Below, piece by piece: positions 35,565 through 43,845 of a stretch of 64,000 nt of DNA. Each line of letters begins with the position of its first letter. Position 1 is the first letter of the stretch. The stretch lies in contig NZ_PQSU01000007.1 in assembly GCF_002920615.1 (NCBI RefSeq), positions 216,549 through 280,548 on the forward strand, written 5' to 3'. This DNA is from Streptomyces sp. Ru62 (GTDB lineage Bacteria > Actinomycetota > Actinomycetes > Streptomycetales > Streptomycetaceae). The notes beneath the pieces were generated by a model. It was given only the letters and a program-made list of their open reading frames with translations. It ran no database searches and was not told the DNA's origin. Position numbers and translations under genes: made by a program.

Positions 35565-38427
35565 CGCCGCCGCCCCGCCCCGGCGACGCCGCCCGCCTTG
35601 CCCTCCGCGCGGCCCGCGAGCGAGCCGAGGCCGACCGGGCACGCACGGCAGGACCGGCGCGGGACACCCCTCAGGAGACGTCTGCCGAGCCGGCCGCGGG
35701 GCCGCACGACTCCACCGTGGAGGAGACGACTCACTCGGGGAGCGGGGACGGAACGGAGCCAGGGGCGGGGGCGGGGCCCTCGGATGGCGGGTCGAGGCCT
35801 GGCGGCGGGGTGCCGTCCGGTGGCGAGAGCGAGCCGGGGGGCATGCCGCAGTCGGTGCCTGACGCTGGTGGCCGGGGGGAGCTGGGTGATGCGGTGCTGT
35901 CCGGGGGTGAGGGGGAGTCGGGGGACCTGCCGTCCGGTGCGTTTGGTGCTGGTGGCCGGGGGAGTTGGGTGATGCGGTGCTGTCCGGGGGTGAGGGGGAG
36001 TCGGGGGACCTGCCGTCCGGTGCGCTTGGTGCTGGTGGCCGGGCCGAGCCGGGTAATGCGGTGCCGTCCGGGGATGAGGGCGAGCCGGGTGATGGGGGGC
36101 CGGCCGGGCTCGCCGGCGCTCCTGGGGGCAGGCCCGGCGATGTGGCGCGCGCGGCTCTGAGGGCCGCCGTTGCCACGCGTCGGGGTCAGGGCGTGCCGCC
36201 GACGGCCGCCGGCCCGGCAGCGGTGGCTGATGCCGACGGCCCGGCGGTGGAGGGGGACCGTGCGGAGGCCGCACGTCCTGGGGCGGGGTCCGGGCGGGGA
36301 GCGGGCGCGGCTCACGCTGGTGCCGCTGACGCGGGTGCGGAGGGTGCGGAGGGTGCGGAGGGTGCGGGACCGGCCGGTGCCATGGGCGGGCGTCCCGGCG
36401 ATATCGCTCGGGAGGCACTGCGGGCGGCCCGGCGCGAAGCGGAAGCGCTGCGCGCGCAGACGGCGGAACCCCGGCGTGAGCGGCGGACACCGGCACGTTC
36501 CGCCACCGCCACGCCGGGCACCTCGCCCGCACCGGGGCAGCGGACCTCGGCCGCCAGGGCCAAGGCCGCGCGGGACATGCGGCAGTACCTGGCGACCGCC
36601 TTCCGCATGCCCACGTGGGAGGAGACCGCCGAGGAACCGGAGGAGGACGCCTCGGCCGAGCCGACCGGGCCGGCTCCGTCGACGTCGGCGACAGCGCCGT
36701 CGCCCTCAGGGTCCGAGCCTGCGTACCCGGTCCCCGCCGCGCAGGCCCCTGCCTCCGCAGCAGAGCCTTCGGCTGCCGCACCCGAGTCCTCGGCCCCCGC
36801 CCCTTCACGCGAAGCCGGTGGCACCACCCCCGAGGACCCGTTGACCGACCCGGCACTCCCGGACCGCGCCTCCGAGCCGCGGGGCTCCGCGCCCTCCGCG
36901 ACGGGGGTGCCCGGTGCCCCCGCCGAGGCGTCCCGACCCACCCCCTCGGCCCCGTCCGCCCCGACGCCCACGCCCGAGCCTTCGGCACACATGCCCGCCC
37001 GCCCCGACCCGGCCGGGCCGTTCGCCCGCTGGACCCCGGCCGCCCGGCCCACGCCGGCGGGGGGTGCCTCGGTGCAGGCGGGCCCGGCCGAGCCCTCCGC
37101 GCGCCCCGCGACCGGCACTCCTCCCACTCCCGCCGCACCGCGCGTACCGACGACCATGGCCACCCCGCACCGTGACACCGAACTCCGCCGTACCTTCCCG
37201 GCGTTCGCCCCGCGTGAGACCGCCGGTGGGAACGGGCCGTTCGCCGGGACCTGGTGGGGCAACGCCTGGGTCGGGGCGTTGGAGCAGGGCGCGTTGGACG
37301 TGAAGCGGCTGGCGCGGGGGCGGGGGTACGCGGACCAGGGGCATGTGGACGCGATCACCGTCACCCCGGGACTCGTGCTGGCGTACGTGCGCGGAAGCCG
37401 GCCCCGGCCGTACCGCGTACAGGTGCGGTTGCGGACGCTGGAGGACGAGGACTGGGAGAGGTTCCTGGACGCGGCGGCCGACCGGCCGGGGCACATCGCG
37501 GCGCTGCTCGACAAGGAGTTGCCGCAGTCGCTCGCCGACTGCGGGGTGCCCCTGCTGCCCGGCCCCGGCGACCTCGCCCCCCGTTGCAGCTGCCCGGACT
37601 CCGGCCACCCCTGCAAGCACGCCGCCGCCCTCTGCTACCAGACGGCCCGTCTGCTCGACGCCGATCCCTTCGTGCTGCTCCTGCTGCGCGGCCGGGGCGA
37701 GAAGGAACTGCTCGACGCGCTGTCCCGGCGCAGTGCCGCCCGAGCCGCACGTGCCGCCCGGGAACGGCAGCCGCAGGCGCTGCCGGGAGTCCGTGCCGCC
37801 GACGCCCTCGCTCCGCGCGAACTCCCACCGCCGCCACCGCCGTTGCCGGTGCCCCCGCACCCCGAGCAGCCCCCGGCGTACCCGTCGGCGCCCGGCGGCC
37901 CCGACCCCTTCGCGCTGGACCAGTTGGCGACCGACGCCGCCGCCCGTGCCCATGCCCTGCTCGCCACCGGACGCGACCCGGTCGGCGAACTGACCCTGTG
38001 GCAGGACGCGGTACGGCTCGCCGCGGCCCGCCCCGGTTCCGGGCTGACTGCGGCCACCCGCACGCTGTACGCCACACTCGCCGACGCCGCCCAGCGCACC
38101 CCGGCCGATCTCGCGCGTGCCGTCGCGGCCTGGCGGCAGGGCGGCTCGGCGGGGCTGGCCGCGCTGGAGGAGCCGTGGGACCCGCCGGCCGGCCGCTTCG
38201 ACCGGGCCCGGCCGCTGCTGCTCGCCGCAGACCTGCCGGCGTTCCGGCCCTGGCGCAACCGCCTCACCCACCCACGCGGCCACGTCCAGCTCCGCCTGGG
38301 CCGCGACGGCCTGTGGTACGCCTATGAGTCGGACCCCGGCCAGGACGACTGGTGGCCCCGCGGCACCCCCGACTTCGACCCGGTCGGCGCCCTGACCGGG
38401 CTCGGCAGACCGGACGACGCGGTCTGA
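35561..38427 (+). CDS. SWIM zinc-finger protein, frameshifted in a G-tract
   Basis: Starts by ATGA overlap with the SNF2 gene (MTPPPRPGDAARLALRAARERAEADRA). The frame from 35561 runs to about 35958 and then must shift to the frame that ends at 38427. The rest is a long Ala/Pro/Thr-rich linker (to about 37140) in which the motif RPGDxARxALRAA returns twice more, and then the SWIM domain: FAGTWWGNAWVGALEQ, YRVQVRLRTLEDEDWERFLDAAADRP and the zinc motif CSCPDSGHPCKH. The C-terminal half is helical. Without the shift the first frame ends at about 36160 in a nonsense tail. Possible causes are a real mutation, phase variation by slippage in the G run, or a sequencing error. Confidence 0.82.
35867..36050 (+). 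repeat. 84-bp tandem repeat with a variable G-tract inside the SWIM gene
   Basis: Copy 1 spans 35867-35950 (84 bp, 28 codons), copy 2 35951-36033 (83 bp), and a degenerate copy 3 begins at 36034. The 1-bp difference lies in the G run after GGTGGCC: six G at 35874-35879, five G at 35958-35962. The encoded unit is GGRGELGDAVLSGGEGESGD followed by LPSGAFGA. The loss of one G breaks the reading frame. Confidence 0.85.
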
Positions 38428-38697
38428 GCGACCCCCGCCGGTCTCAGGGGCCGTTCCGCAAGGCCGTACCCGACTGCGGAGCACCGCCACTCCGGCACCG
38501 AGACCTCGGCTCAAGGGCCGCTGGTCCCCGCCGGCAGACCGGACGACGCGGTCTGAGCGATCCCCGCCGGTCTCAGGGGCCGTTCCGCGAGGCCGTACCC
38601 GGCCGCGGAGCACCGTCACTCCGCCGGTCTCACGGGCGTTGCCAGGAGGCCGTACCCGACTGCGGAGCACCGCCGTTCCGGCACCGCGACCCCGGTC
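38404..38697. repeat. 129-bp intergenic tandem duplication that copies the SWIM gene end
   Basis: GGCAGACCGGACGACGCGGT plus the stop region occurs at 38404 (the true gene end) and again at 38533, offset 129 bp. The inner block CGTACCCGACTGCGGAGCACCG is found three times (near 38466, 38596 and 38652) with small changes, each followed by a CCGGTCTCAGGGGC-like block. The stretch has no gene and reaches the stop of the convergent MFS gene. Confidence 0.75.
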
Positions 38698-39942
38698 TCA
38701 GGGGCCGGCGGTCCCCGCCCTCCGACGCCGGCCGTACGTCAGATGCAGCAGATGCCGGCCCAGAGCGACCGCGTTGATCAGGAGGACCGCGGTCATGGCC
38801 GTGGCCCACCCGAAGTGGCGGTACAGGGTGACGCCCGCCCACGACCCCAGGCTGCCGCCGAGGAAGACACAGGTCATGTAGGTCGTGTTGAGCCGGCTCC
38901 TGGCATCGGGGCGCACGGTGAAGATGCGGGTCTGGTTGGCCACCTGCCCGGACTGGAGGGCGACGTCCAGCACGAGCATCCCGGCGATCAGCGCCGTCAT
39001 ACCGGCCGCGCCGCCCACCGACGAAGGCAGCAGGACGACGGGGGCCGCCAGCGCGCCGAGCAGACACCACAGGCTCATGCGGTCGGTCCCGTGCCGGTCG
39101 ATGAGCCGGCCCGCGAACGGGGTCGACAGGACGCTGCCGGCCCCCACCAGGGCGACGAGTCCGACGGCCTCGGTACCGAGGTGGTAGGCGGGCCCGGTCA
39201 TGAGCAGGGGTACCAGCGTCCAGGCGGCGCTGAATCCGGCGAAGACCAACGCCTGGTAGAGGCAGGAGCGGCGCAGTTCGGGGACCGTGCGCAGCAGCTC
39301 GGCGGGTGCCTTCAGCAGGTCGCGGTAGGCGGGCGCGCCCGCCGGCCGGTGGGCGGGGACGAGACTGGGCACGACGGCGGCGAGGATCAGGACGAGGGCG
39401 CCGGCCAGGAGGTAGGGCGCGCGCCAGCCCAGCCAGCCGCCCAGGCCGCCGCCGAACGCCCGGGCGAGCAGGATGCCCAGGGTGAGGCCGCTGAGCAGGA
39501 TGCCGGTCGCCGTACCGCGCCGGTGCTCGGGGACGAGACCGGCGGCCAGCGGGATGATGATCTGCGGTACCACGGTGGTCGTCCCGACCAGGACGCTGGC
39601 GACGGTCAGGACGAGCGGTGTCGTCGCGGTACCGGCGACGAGGAGGCCCGCCCCGGTGAGGGAGAGGAGGACGGCGAGCAGCCGGCGCCAGGGGAGGCGG
39701 TCGCCGAGCGGGACGAGGAGGAAGATGCCCGCCGCGTAACCGAACTGACCGGCCGTCACGATCAGCGCGGCCGCTCCGGACGATATGTGGAAGTCGTCGG
39801 CGACGAGCGGGGTGAGGGCCTGCGGGAAGTAGATGTTGGCGACGCTGACACCGCAGGTGAGGGACAGCAGGGCCAGGAGCCGGCCGGGTAACCGGGTCGT
39901 GGTGGTGGCGGGTGCGGAGGTGACGGACACGAGAAGCCCCAA
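38698..39942 (-). CDS. MFS transporter, DHA1 type
   Basis: 414 aa with about 12 hydrophobic helices. Opening helix LLALLSLTCGVSVANIYFPQALTPLVADDFHIS, the loop GDRLPWRRLLA between helices 2 and 3, and TATGILLSGLTLGILLARAFGGGLGGWLGWR are typical of arabinose-efflux-like exporters. GTG 39930 (MSVTSAPA) is an alternative start. It is divergent from a CGNR zinc-finger gene; the region between holds inverted repeats around ACCGGTTT, so the neighbour may regulate it. Substrate unknown. Confidence 0.9.
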   Translation of the reverse strand: MGLLVSVTSAPATTTTRLPGRLLALLSLTCGVSVANIYFPQALTPLVADDFHISSGAAALIVTAGQFGYAAGIFLLVPLGDRLPWRRLLAVLLSLTGAGLLVAGTATTPLVLTVASVLVGTTTVVPQIIIPLAAGLVPEHRRGTATGILLSGLTLGILLARAFGGGLGGWLGWRAPYLLAGALVLILAAVVPSLVPAHRPAGAPAYRDLLKAPAELLRTVPELRRSCLYQALVFAGFSAAWTLVPLLMTGPAYHLGTEAVGLVALVGAGSVLSTPFAGRLIDRHGTDRMSLWCLLGALAAPVVLLPSSVGGAAGMTALIAGMLVLDVALQSGQVANQTRIFTVRPDARSRLNTTYMTCVFLGGSLGSWAGVTLYRHFGWATAMTAVLLINAVALGRHLLHLTYGRRRRAGTAGP

Positions 39943-39990
39943 GAGGAGACGCGGAAGTGAGGAGAGAAGCGGAAGACCGACAGGGTGCTA

Positions 39991-40055
39991 GAACCGGTTT
40001 AAGTGGTTCCCCAGGTTCCTCAAGGTACCAGTCAAACCGGTGCCGTCAGTAGGCT
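39991..40055. promoter_or_regulatory. divergent promoter region with inverted repeats; leaderless start
   Basis: ACCGGTTT (39993-40000) and AAACCGGT (40034-40041) form an 8-bp inverted repeat; inside, GAACC-N9-GGTTC (39991-40009) and two GGTTCC direct repeats. A -10-like TAGGCT (40050-40055) ends 7 bp before the ATG at 40063, and there is no Shine-Dalgarno, so the CGNR mRNA may be leaderless. Confidence 0.5.
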
Positions 40056-40062
40056 TGTCGGT

Positions 40063-40656
40063 ATGAACAGGCCCGGTTCGATCGTCTTCCGGCAGGGCGC
40101 GGGGCGCCTCAGCCTCGACTTCCTGCGCACCCTGCGGTACCGCGGCGACGCCGATGAGGTGGAGGAACTGCGCACACCGCACGAGCTGTTGGCGTGGGCC
40201 GAACAGTGCTGCGCCTGCGCCCCGGCGGAGGGATCGCGGCCGGTGCGCCAGGAGGACGTGAACCGTGCGCGCGAGGCGCGCGAGGTGCTGTACGACCTGC
40301 TGGCGGGCAGGCTGGGCGGCACAGGCCCGGTCCAGGTGCCCGCGGAGGTCCGCGCCCGTCTCAACGCATGGGCGTCCGCGCCCACACCGGTGCCGCGCCT
40401 CGACGCGGCCGGCCGGCTGAGCCGGCAGGCCGACGATGTCGTCGCTGCGGTGCTGTCCCTGGTGGCGCGGGACGCGCTGGACCTCGTCACCTCCCCGGCG
40501 ATGGGGCGCGTACGCCGTTGCGGTGGTCCGCGTTGCGGCGCCCTGTTCCTCGACAACTCCCGCCCCGGAAGCCGCCGCTGGTGCTCGATGGGCGCGTGCG
40601 GCAACCAGGAGAAGAAGCGCGCGAGACGGGAGCGGACGGCACCGGCCTCCGGCTGA
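40063..40656 (+). CDS. ABATE/CGNR zinc-finger protein (putative regulator)
   Basis: 197 aa. An N-terminal ABATE-like domain (SIVFRQGAGRLSLDFLRTLRYRG, middle helices with NRAREAREVLYDLLAGRLG) is followed by a C-terminal CGNR zinc finger: CGGPRCGALFLDNSRPGSRRWCSMGACGNQEK, with four Cys for zinc and the family-naming CGNR-like block. Such proteins are presumed stress-linked transcription regulators. It is divergent from an MFS exporter, which it may control. Confidence 0.88.
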   Translation: MNRPGSIVFRQGAGRLSLDFLRTLRYRGDADEVEELRTPHELLAWAEQCCACAPAEGSRPVRQEDVNRAREAREVLYDLLAGRLGGTGPVQVPAEVRARLNAWASAPTPVPRLDAAGRLSRQADDVVAAVLSLVARDALDLVTSPAMGRVRRCGGPRCGALFLDNSRPGSRRWCSMGACGNQEKKRARRERTAPASG

Positions 40657-40725
40657 CCCCCGCATCGCACCGGTCTCCGGCTGACTCCGCGGGCTGCACC
40701 GGCGTACGCCTGACTCCTCAGCGGT

Positions 40726-41406
40726 TCACGCGGACGTCTGCTCCAGCAGGAACGGGCTGACGTGCCGCGGATCCCTGGTGCAGGGGACCACCGCGTGCAG
40801 CACTTCCACGGTCCGCTCGATGATGTCCTCCCGGTCGTGCAAGACCCAGGACATGTGCTGGGCGCCGAAGAACGCGGAGACCAGCACCCGGGCCAGCGTC
40901 GCGGGCGGGGTCTCGTGCTCCAGTTCCCCGGCGGCCAGCGCGCTGCGGAACCAGGACGTGATCAGCGCGGTGTAGTCCTGGAACGGGATGGGCAGGTCGA
41001 CGTCGATCAGACCCCGCTCTATCTGGAGTCGTGCCCCGGCCTTCATCATCGGTTCGTCCCGCAGCGCCGCCGCCGTGCGCAGCAGCAGTTCCGCCACCGA
41101 CGCGACCGGCGGTAGCTCCAGTTCGGCGACGGTGTCGGAGATGGCGGGCAGCCGCTTGTAGAACTCGGTGGTCACCGCGAGGGCCAGTGCCTCCTTGTTG
41201 GTGAAGTGGAAGTACACCGCTCCCTTGGTCATGCCCGACAGTTCGGCGACATCGAGCATCGTCACGGCCGGGTAGCCCCGCCCGGCGAACGCCCGGGCCG
41301 CGGCCAGCAGGATGTTCCCCCGCGAGCGGATGGCACGCTCCTGCTTGAGCTCCTTGCGTTGGGCCGTCGGGCCGTGGCCGGCGGTCGTGTCGTGGGGGTC
41401 TTTCAT
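40726..41406 (-). CDS. TetR-family GBL receptor homologue (ScbR/ArpA type) 1
   Basis: 226 aa from ATG 41406; the frame is open further upstream, but homology starts only with KQERAIRSRGNILLAAARAFAGRGYPAVTMLDVAELSGMTKGAVYFHFTNKEALALAV, the HTH typical of gamma-butyrolactone receptors. The ligand domain has the family's SWVLHDREDIIERTVEVLHAVVP end. It is divergent from an AfsA/ScbA synthase gene, with a receptor-type palindrome (41476-41497) between them: the classical scbR/scbA arrangement in which the receptor represses both genes until the butyrolactone accumulates. Confidence 0.9.
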   Translation of the reverse strand: MKDPHDTTAGHGPTAQRKELKQERAIRSRGNILLAAARAFAGRGYPAVTMLDVAELSGMTKGAVYFHFTNKEALALAVTTEFYKRLPAISDTVAELELPPVASVAELLLRTAAALRDEPMMKAGARLQIERGLIDVDLPIPFQDYTALITSWFRSALAAGELEHETPPATLARVLVSAFFGAQHMSWVLHDREDIIERTVEVLHAVVPCTRDPRHVSPFLLEQTSA

Positions 41407-41475
41407 CTGACGTCTCCAATGCCTAGGGGTCCCTCTCCCGCTTGCGCGCCGGCGAGACGTTCTTTGCCAGGGAAT

Positions 41476-41497
41476 AAACCTTCCCAAAGGTAGGTTT
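41476..41497. promoter_or_regulatory. putative GBL-receptor operator (ARE) between scbR- and scbA-like genes
   Basis: A 22-bp imperfect palindrome with perfect outer arms AAACCT / AGGTTT and inner CC / GG pairs (8 of 11 pairs match). Lies in the divergent promoter region, AT-rich against its surroundings. It agrees with the AnAwACC...GGTwTkTT shape of autoregulatory elements bound by ArpA/ScbR proteins. Confidence 0.65.
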
Positions 41498-41549
41498 GGT
41501 GTGGGGGGTTGGCCGTTCGGCCGTCTCAGACGCAACCGGGGGAGTATGC

Positions 41550-42572
41550 ATGAGCGAGGTGCAGCAGGGTAACGCAGGCGCACGGAATCGCCCTGGCGGG
41601 CATGCGGGGCGACTCACCTTCCAACGGACCGTTCCGCGCCACCTGGTGCACCGGGCGTCCGTGGCGGAGGTGTTCCTCACGGACGCGCTGGCGCTCGGTG
41701 ACGACCGCTTCCTGGTCGGCGCGCAGTGGCCGCGTGATCACGCTCTCTACCATCCTGACGTACTCGGGCACAGCGATCCGCTGCTCGCCGCCGAGACCGT
41801 CCGCCAGGCACTCGTCTACCTCGCGCACTGGCACTACGCGATACCGCTGGACCGGCGGTTCGTCGGCCGGCGCATGGAGCTGGACATCACGGAACCGCAG
41901 GCGCTGCGGGTCACCGGGCAGCCGCTCCCCGTCGTGCTGGAAGCACGCTGGGAGTGGGTGGACAGCCGGCCGCCGCACCGCCACGGCATGCGGCTGGAGG
42001 CCGAACTGATCGTGGACGACCGCAAGATCGGCCGGGGGAGCCTCCAGGTCGTCGCCCTGGACGAGCGCCGTTACTCCGTGCTGAGACGGCGAACAGGCGG
42101 CAGCGGCACGGTGATTCCCGCGCAGCGGTGCCGGGTGCTCACCCTGCCCGCCGCCCAGGTCGGCCGGCTGCGCGGCAAGGACAGCGTGCTGGCCGCGACC
42201 GGGCGGGCCGGTGAATGGGAGCTCCACGCCGACCTCGACCACGCCGTCCTCTTCGACCATCCCACGGATCATGTCCCGCTGATGGTCCTGCTGGAAGGGG
42301 TGCGGCAGCTCGGCCACGTGGTGACCAGCGGCCACGGTGCGAGCGGAGGCCGGCCCGCCGTCGCCTCCCAGCTCACCTCCCTGACCGTCGACTGCCTCGC
42401 CTTCGCGGAGCTGGACTCGCCGGTCCGGCTCAGGGTCACCGACGACCGCACCACCGCCCGCGGGGGCCGGCACCTGGCCATCGACGCTGCCCAGGACGAC
42501 CGCGGCGTCGCCGCGATCACGGGGCGCTGGCACCACGCCGGGACGCCCGTGCCGTCCGACAGCCCTCGATAG
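41550..42572 (+). CDS. A-factor/gamma-butyrolactone biosynthesis protein (AfsA/ScbA family)
   Basis: 340 aa from ATG 41550 (GGGGGAG upstream). Two tandem hot-dog AfsA repeats: the first with LLAAETVRQALVYLAHWHY and HPDVLGHSDP, the second with DHVPLMVLLEGVRQLGHVV. Each carries the E-x-x-RQ active-site motif of the family. AfsA condenses a beta-ketoacyl-ACP with dihydroxyacetone phosphate, the first committed step to GBL signals. It heads an apparent operon with a flavoenzyme and a HAD phosphatase, and faces a GBL receptor gene. Confidence 0.93.
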   Translation: MSEVQQGNAGARNRPGGHAGRLTFQRTVPRHLVHRASVAEVFLTDALALGDDRFLVGAQWPRDHALYHPDVLGHSDPLLAAETVRQALVYLAHWHYAIPLDRRFVGRRMELDITEPQALRVTGQPLPVVLEARWEWVDSRPPHRHGMRLEAELIVDDRKIGRGSLQVVALDERRYSVLRRRTGGSGTVIPAQRCRVLTLPAAQVGRLRGKDSVLAATGRAGEWELHADLDHAVLFDHPTDHVPLMVLLEGVRQLGHVVTSGHGASGGRPAVASQLTSLTVDCLAFAELDSPVRLRVTDDRTTARGGRHLAIDAAQDDRGVAAITGRWHHAGTPVPSDSPR

Positions 42573-42606
42573 CCCCGTCCGGCCGCCCCCGTCAGGAAGC
42601 AGCGCC

Positions 42607-43845
42607 ATGCATACCGAACAGCAGACCTGCGACAACACACCGACACCGCGGTCGACGACTGCTTCCGGACGTCCCGGTGACGCGCCGGCCGTCCCGGGGG
42701 CGCCGCAACCCCTCGCGCCCACCGCCGCGTTGGACGTCGTACGGACAACCGGACTGAGCCGGGAGGGACTTGAGCGCGCCGCCGCCGTGGCCGCGCGCCT
42801 GGCCCCGGACGCGCACACCCGGCGCCGCCTCCACGAGGAGACGCTGCGCGCTCTGGACGAGGCCGGGTTCGCCCGGCACTTCGTTCCCGGCCGGTGGGGT
42901 GGCGGCGACGGCACGTTCCGCGAACTGTTCCACGCCACCGCCGCGTTGGCCGAGAGCTGTGCGTCCACCGCCTGGTGCGGCATGCTCTGGGCGACGCACG
43001 GCCGGTTCGCCGCGCGCCTTCCGCCGCCGGCGCAGCGGGAGGTGTGGGGCGCGGGTCCGGACACCCGGATCGCCGCGGGACTACGGCCGTCGTCCGGCCG
43101 GGCCCGGAAGGCGCCCCGGGGATGGCTGGTCGAGGGCCGCTGGCCGGTGGTCAGCGGCGTGCACCACGCCGCGTGGCTGCTCCTGGTCGCGCCGGAGGAC
43201 GAGGGGGGCCCGGCCCGGGTCTTCGCCGTGCCGGGCGACGCGGTCGCCGTGAGCGACACCTGGGACGCGGCCGGGTTGCGTGCCACCGGCAGCCACCGCG
43301 TCACGCTCACCGAGACGTTCGTGCCCGAGCACCGGAGCCTGCCGCTGTCCGCCCTGCTGGAGGCACGCGAGGACCGGGACGGGGCGCGGTGCCACACGGC
43401 CCCGGCCCATCTGGCCGGTCAGCTCCTGATGTGCGCCCCGGCCCTGGGCGCCGCCAGAGCGGCACTGCGCGCGTGGACGCGCCAGGTCCGGCCGGGGCTG
43501 GAGGCGCCACAGCAGGCCCCCCGGCGCCTCGGCCTGGCCCGCGCCAGCGCGGACATCGACGCGGTCGGACTGCTGCTGGACGCCGCCGCCCGCCGCGCCG
43601 ACTCCGCACCCGTCACTCCGGGGGCGGTGGCCCGTAACCAACGGGACGCGGCCGTCTCCGCGCAGCGCCTGGCCGACGCGGTGTCGTCCCTCACACAGGG
43701 CGAGACCTCCTCGCCGGACGCCCTCGACGGCGAGTTCCGGCGCAGCTGGGACGACGTACGGACGGTCGCCACGCACGGCGCGCTGAGCCTCGACGCGGCA
43801 GCCGCCGCCTATGCCGCGGGCCTGCCGGCCGGTGAGCGTCCATGA
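42607..43845 (+). CDS. acyl-CoA-dehydrogenase-fold flavoenzyme
   Basis: 412 aa; ATG 42607 lies 34 bp after the AfsA stop. After 50 low-complexity residues comes an acyl-CoA dehydrogenase fold: FHATAALAESCASTAWCGMLWATHGRFAARLPP, the beta-domain WLVEGRWPVVSGVHHAAWLLLVAPE and TDTWDAAGLRATGSHRVTLTETFVPEHR-like strands, and a helical C-terminus. The pattern is that of the two-component monooxygenase/oxidase branch (HpaB/DszC-like) rather than beta-oxidation enzymes. Given its operon position it may act on the signal molecule, as the acyl-CoA oxidase of avenolide synthesis does, or on the cluster product. It overlaps the HAD gene by ATGA. Confidence 0.78.
   Translation: MHTEQQTCDNTPTPRSTTASGRPGDAPAVPGAPQPLAPTAALDVVRTTGLSREGLERAAAVAARLAPDAHTRRRLHEETLRALDEAGFARHFVPGRWGGGDGTFRELFHATAALAESCASTAWCGMLWATHGRFAARLPPPAQREVWGAGPDTRIAAGLRPSSGRARKAPRGWLVEGRWPVVSGVHHAAWLLLVAPEDEGGPARVFAVPGDAVAVSDTWDAAGLRATGSHRVTLTETFVPEHRSLPLSALLEAREDRDGARCHTAPAHLAGQLLMCAPALGAARAALRAWTRQVRPGLEAPQQAPRRLGLARASADIDAVGLLLDAAARRADSAPVTPGAVARNQRDAAVSAQRLADAVSSLTQGETSSPDALDGEFRRSWDDVRTVATHGALSLDAAAAAYAAGLPAGERP

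Noticed and set aside
31989..36176. 1395-aa open frame on the minus strand
   Set aside because: Antisense of the SNF2, ROK and SWIM genes; His/Arg/Gly/Pro-rich shadow composition, no motif.
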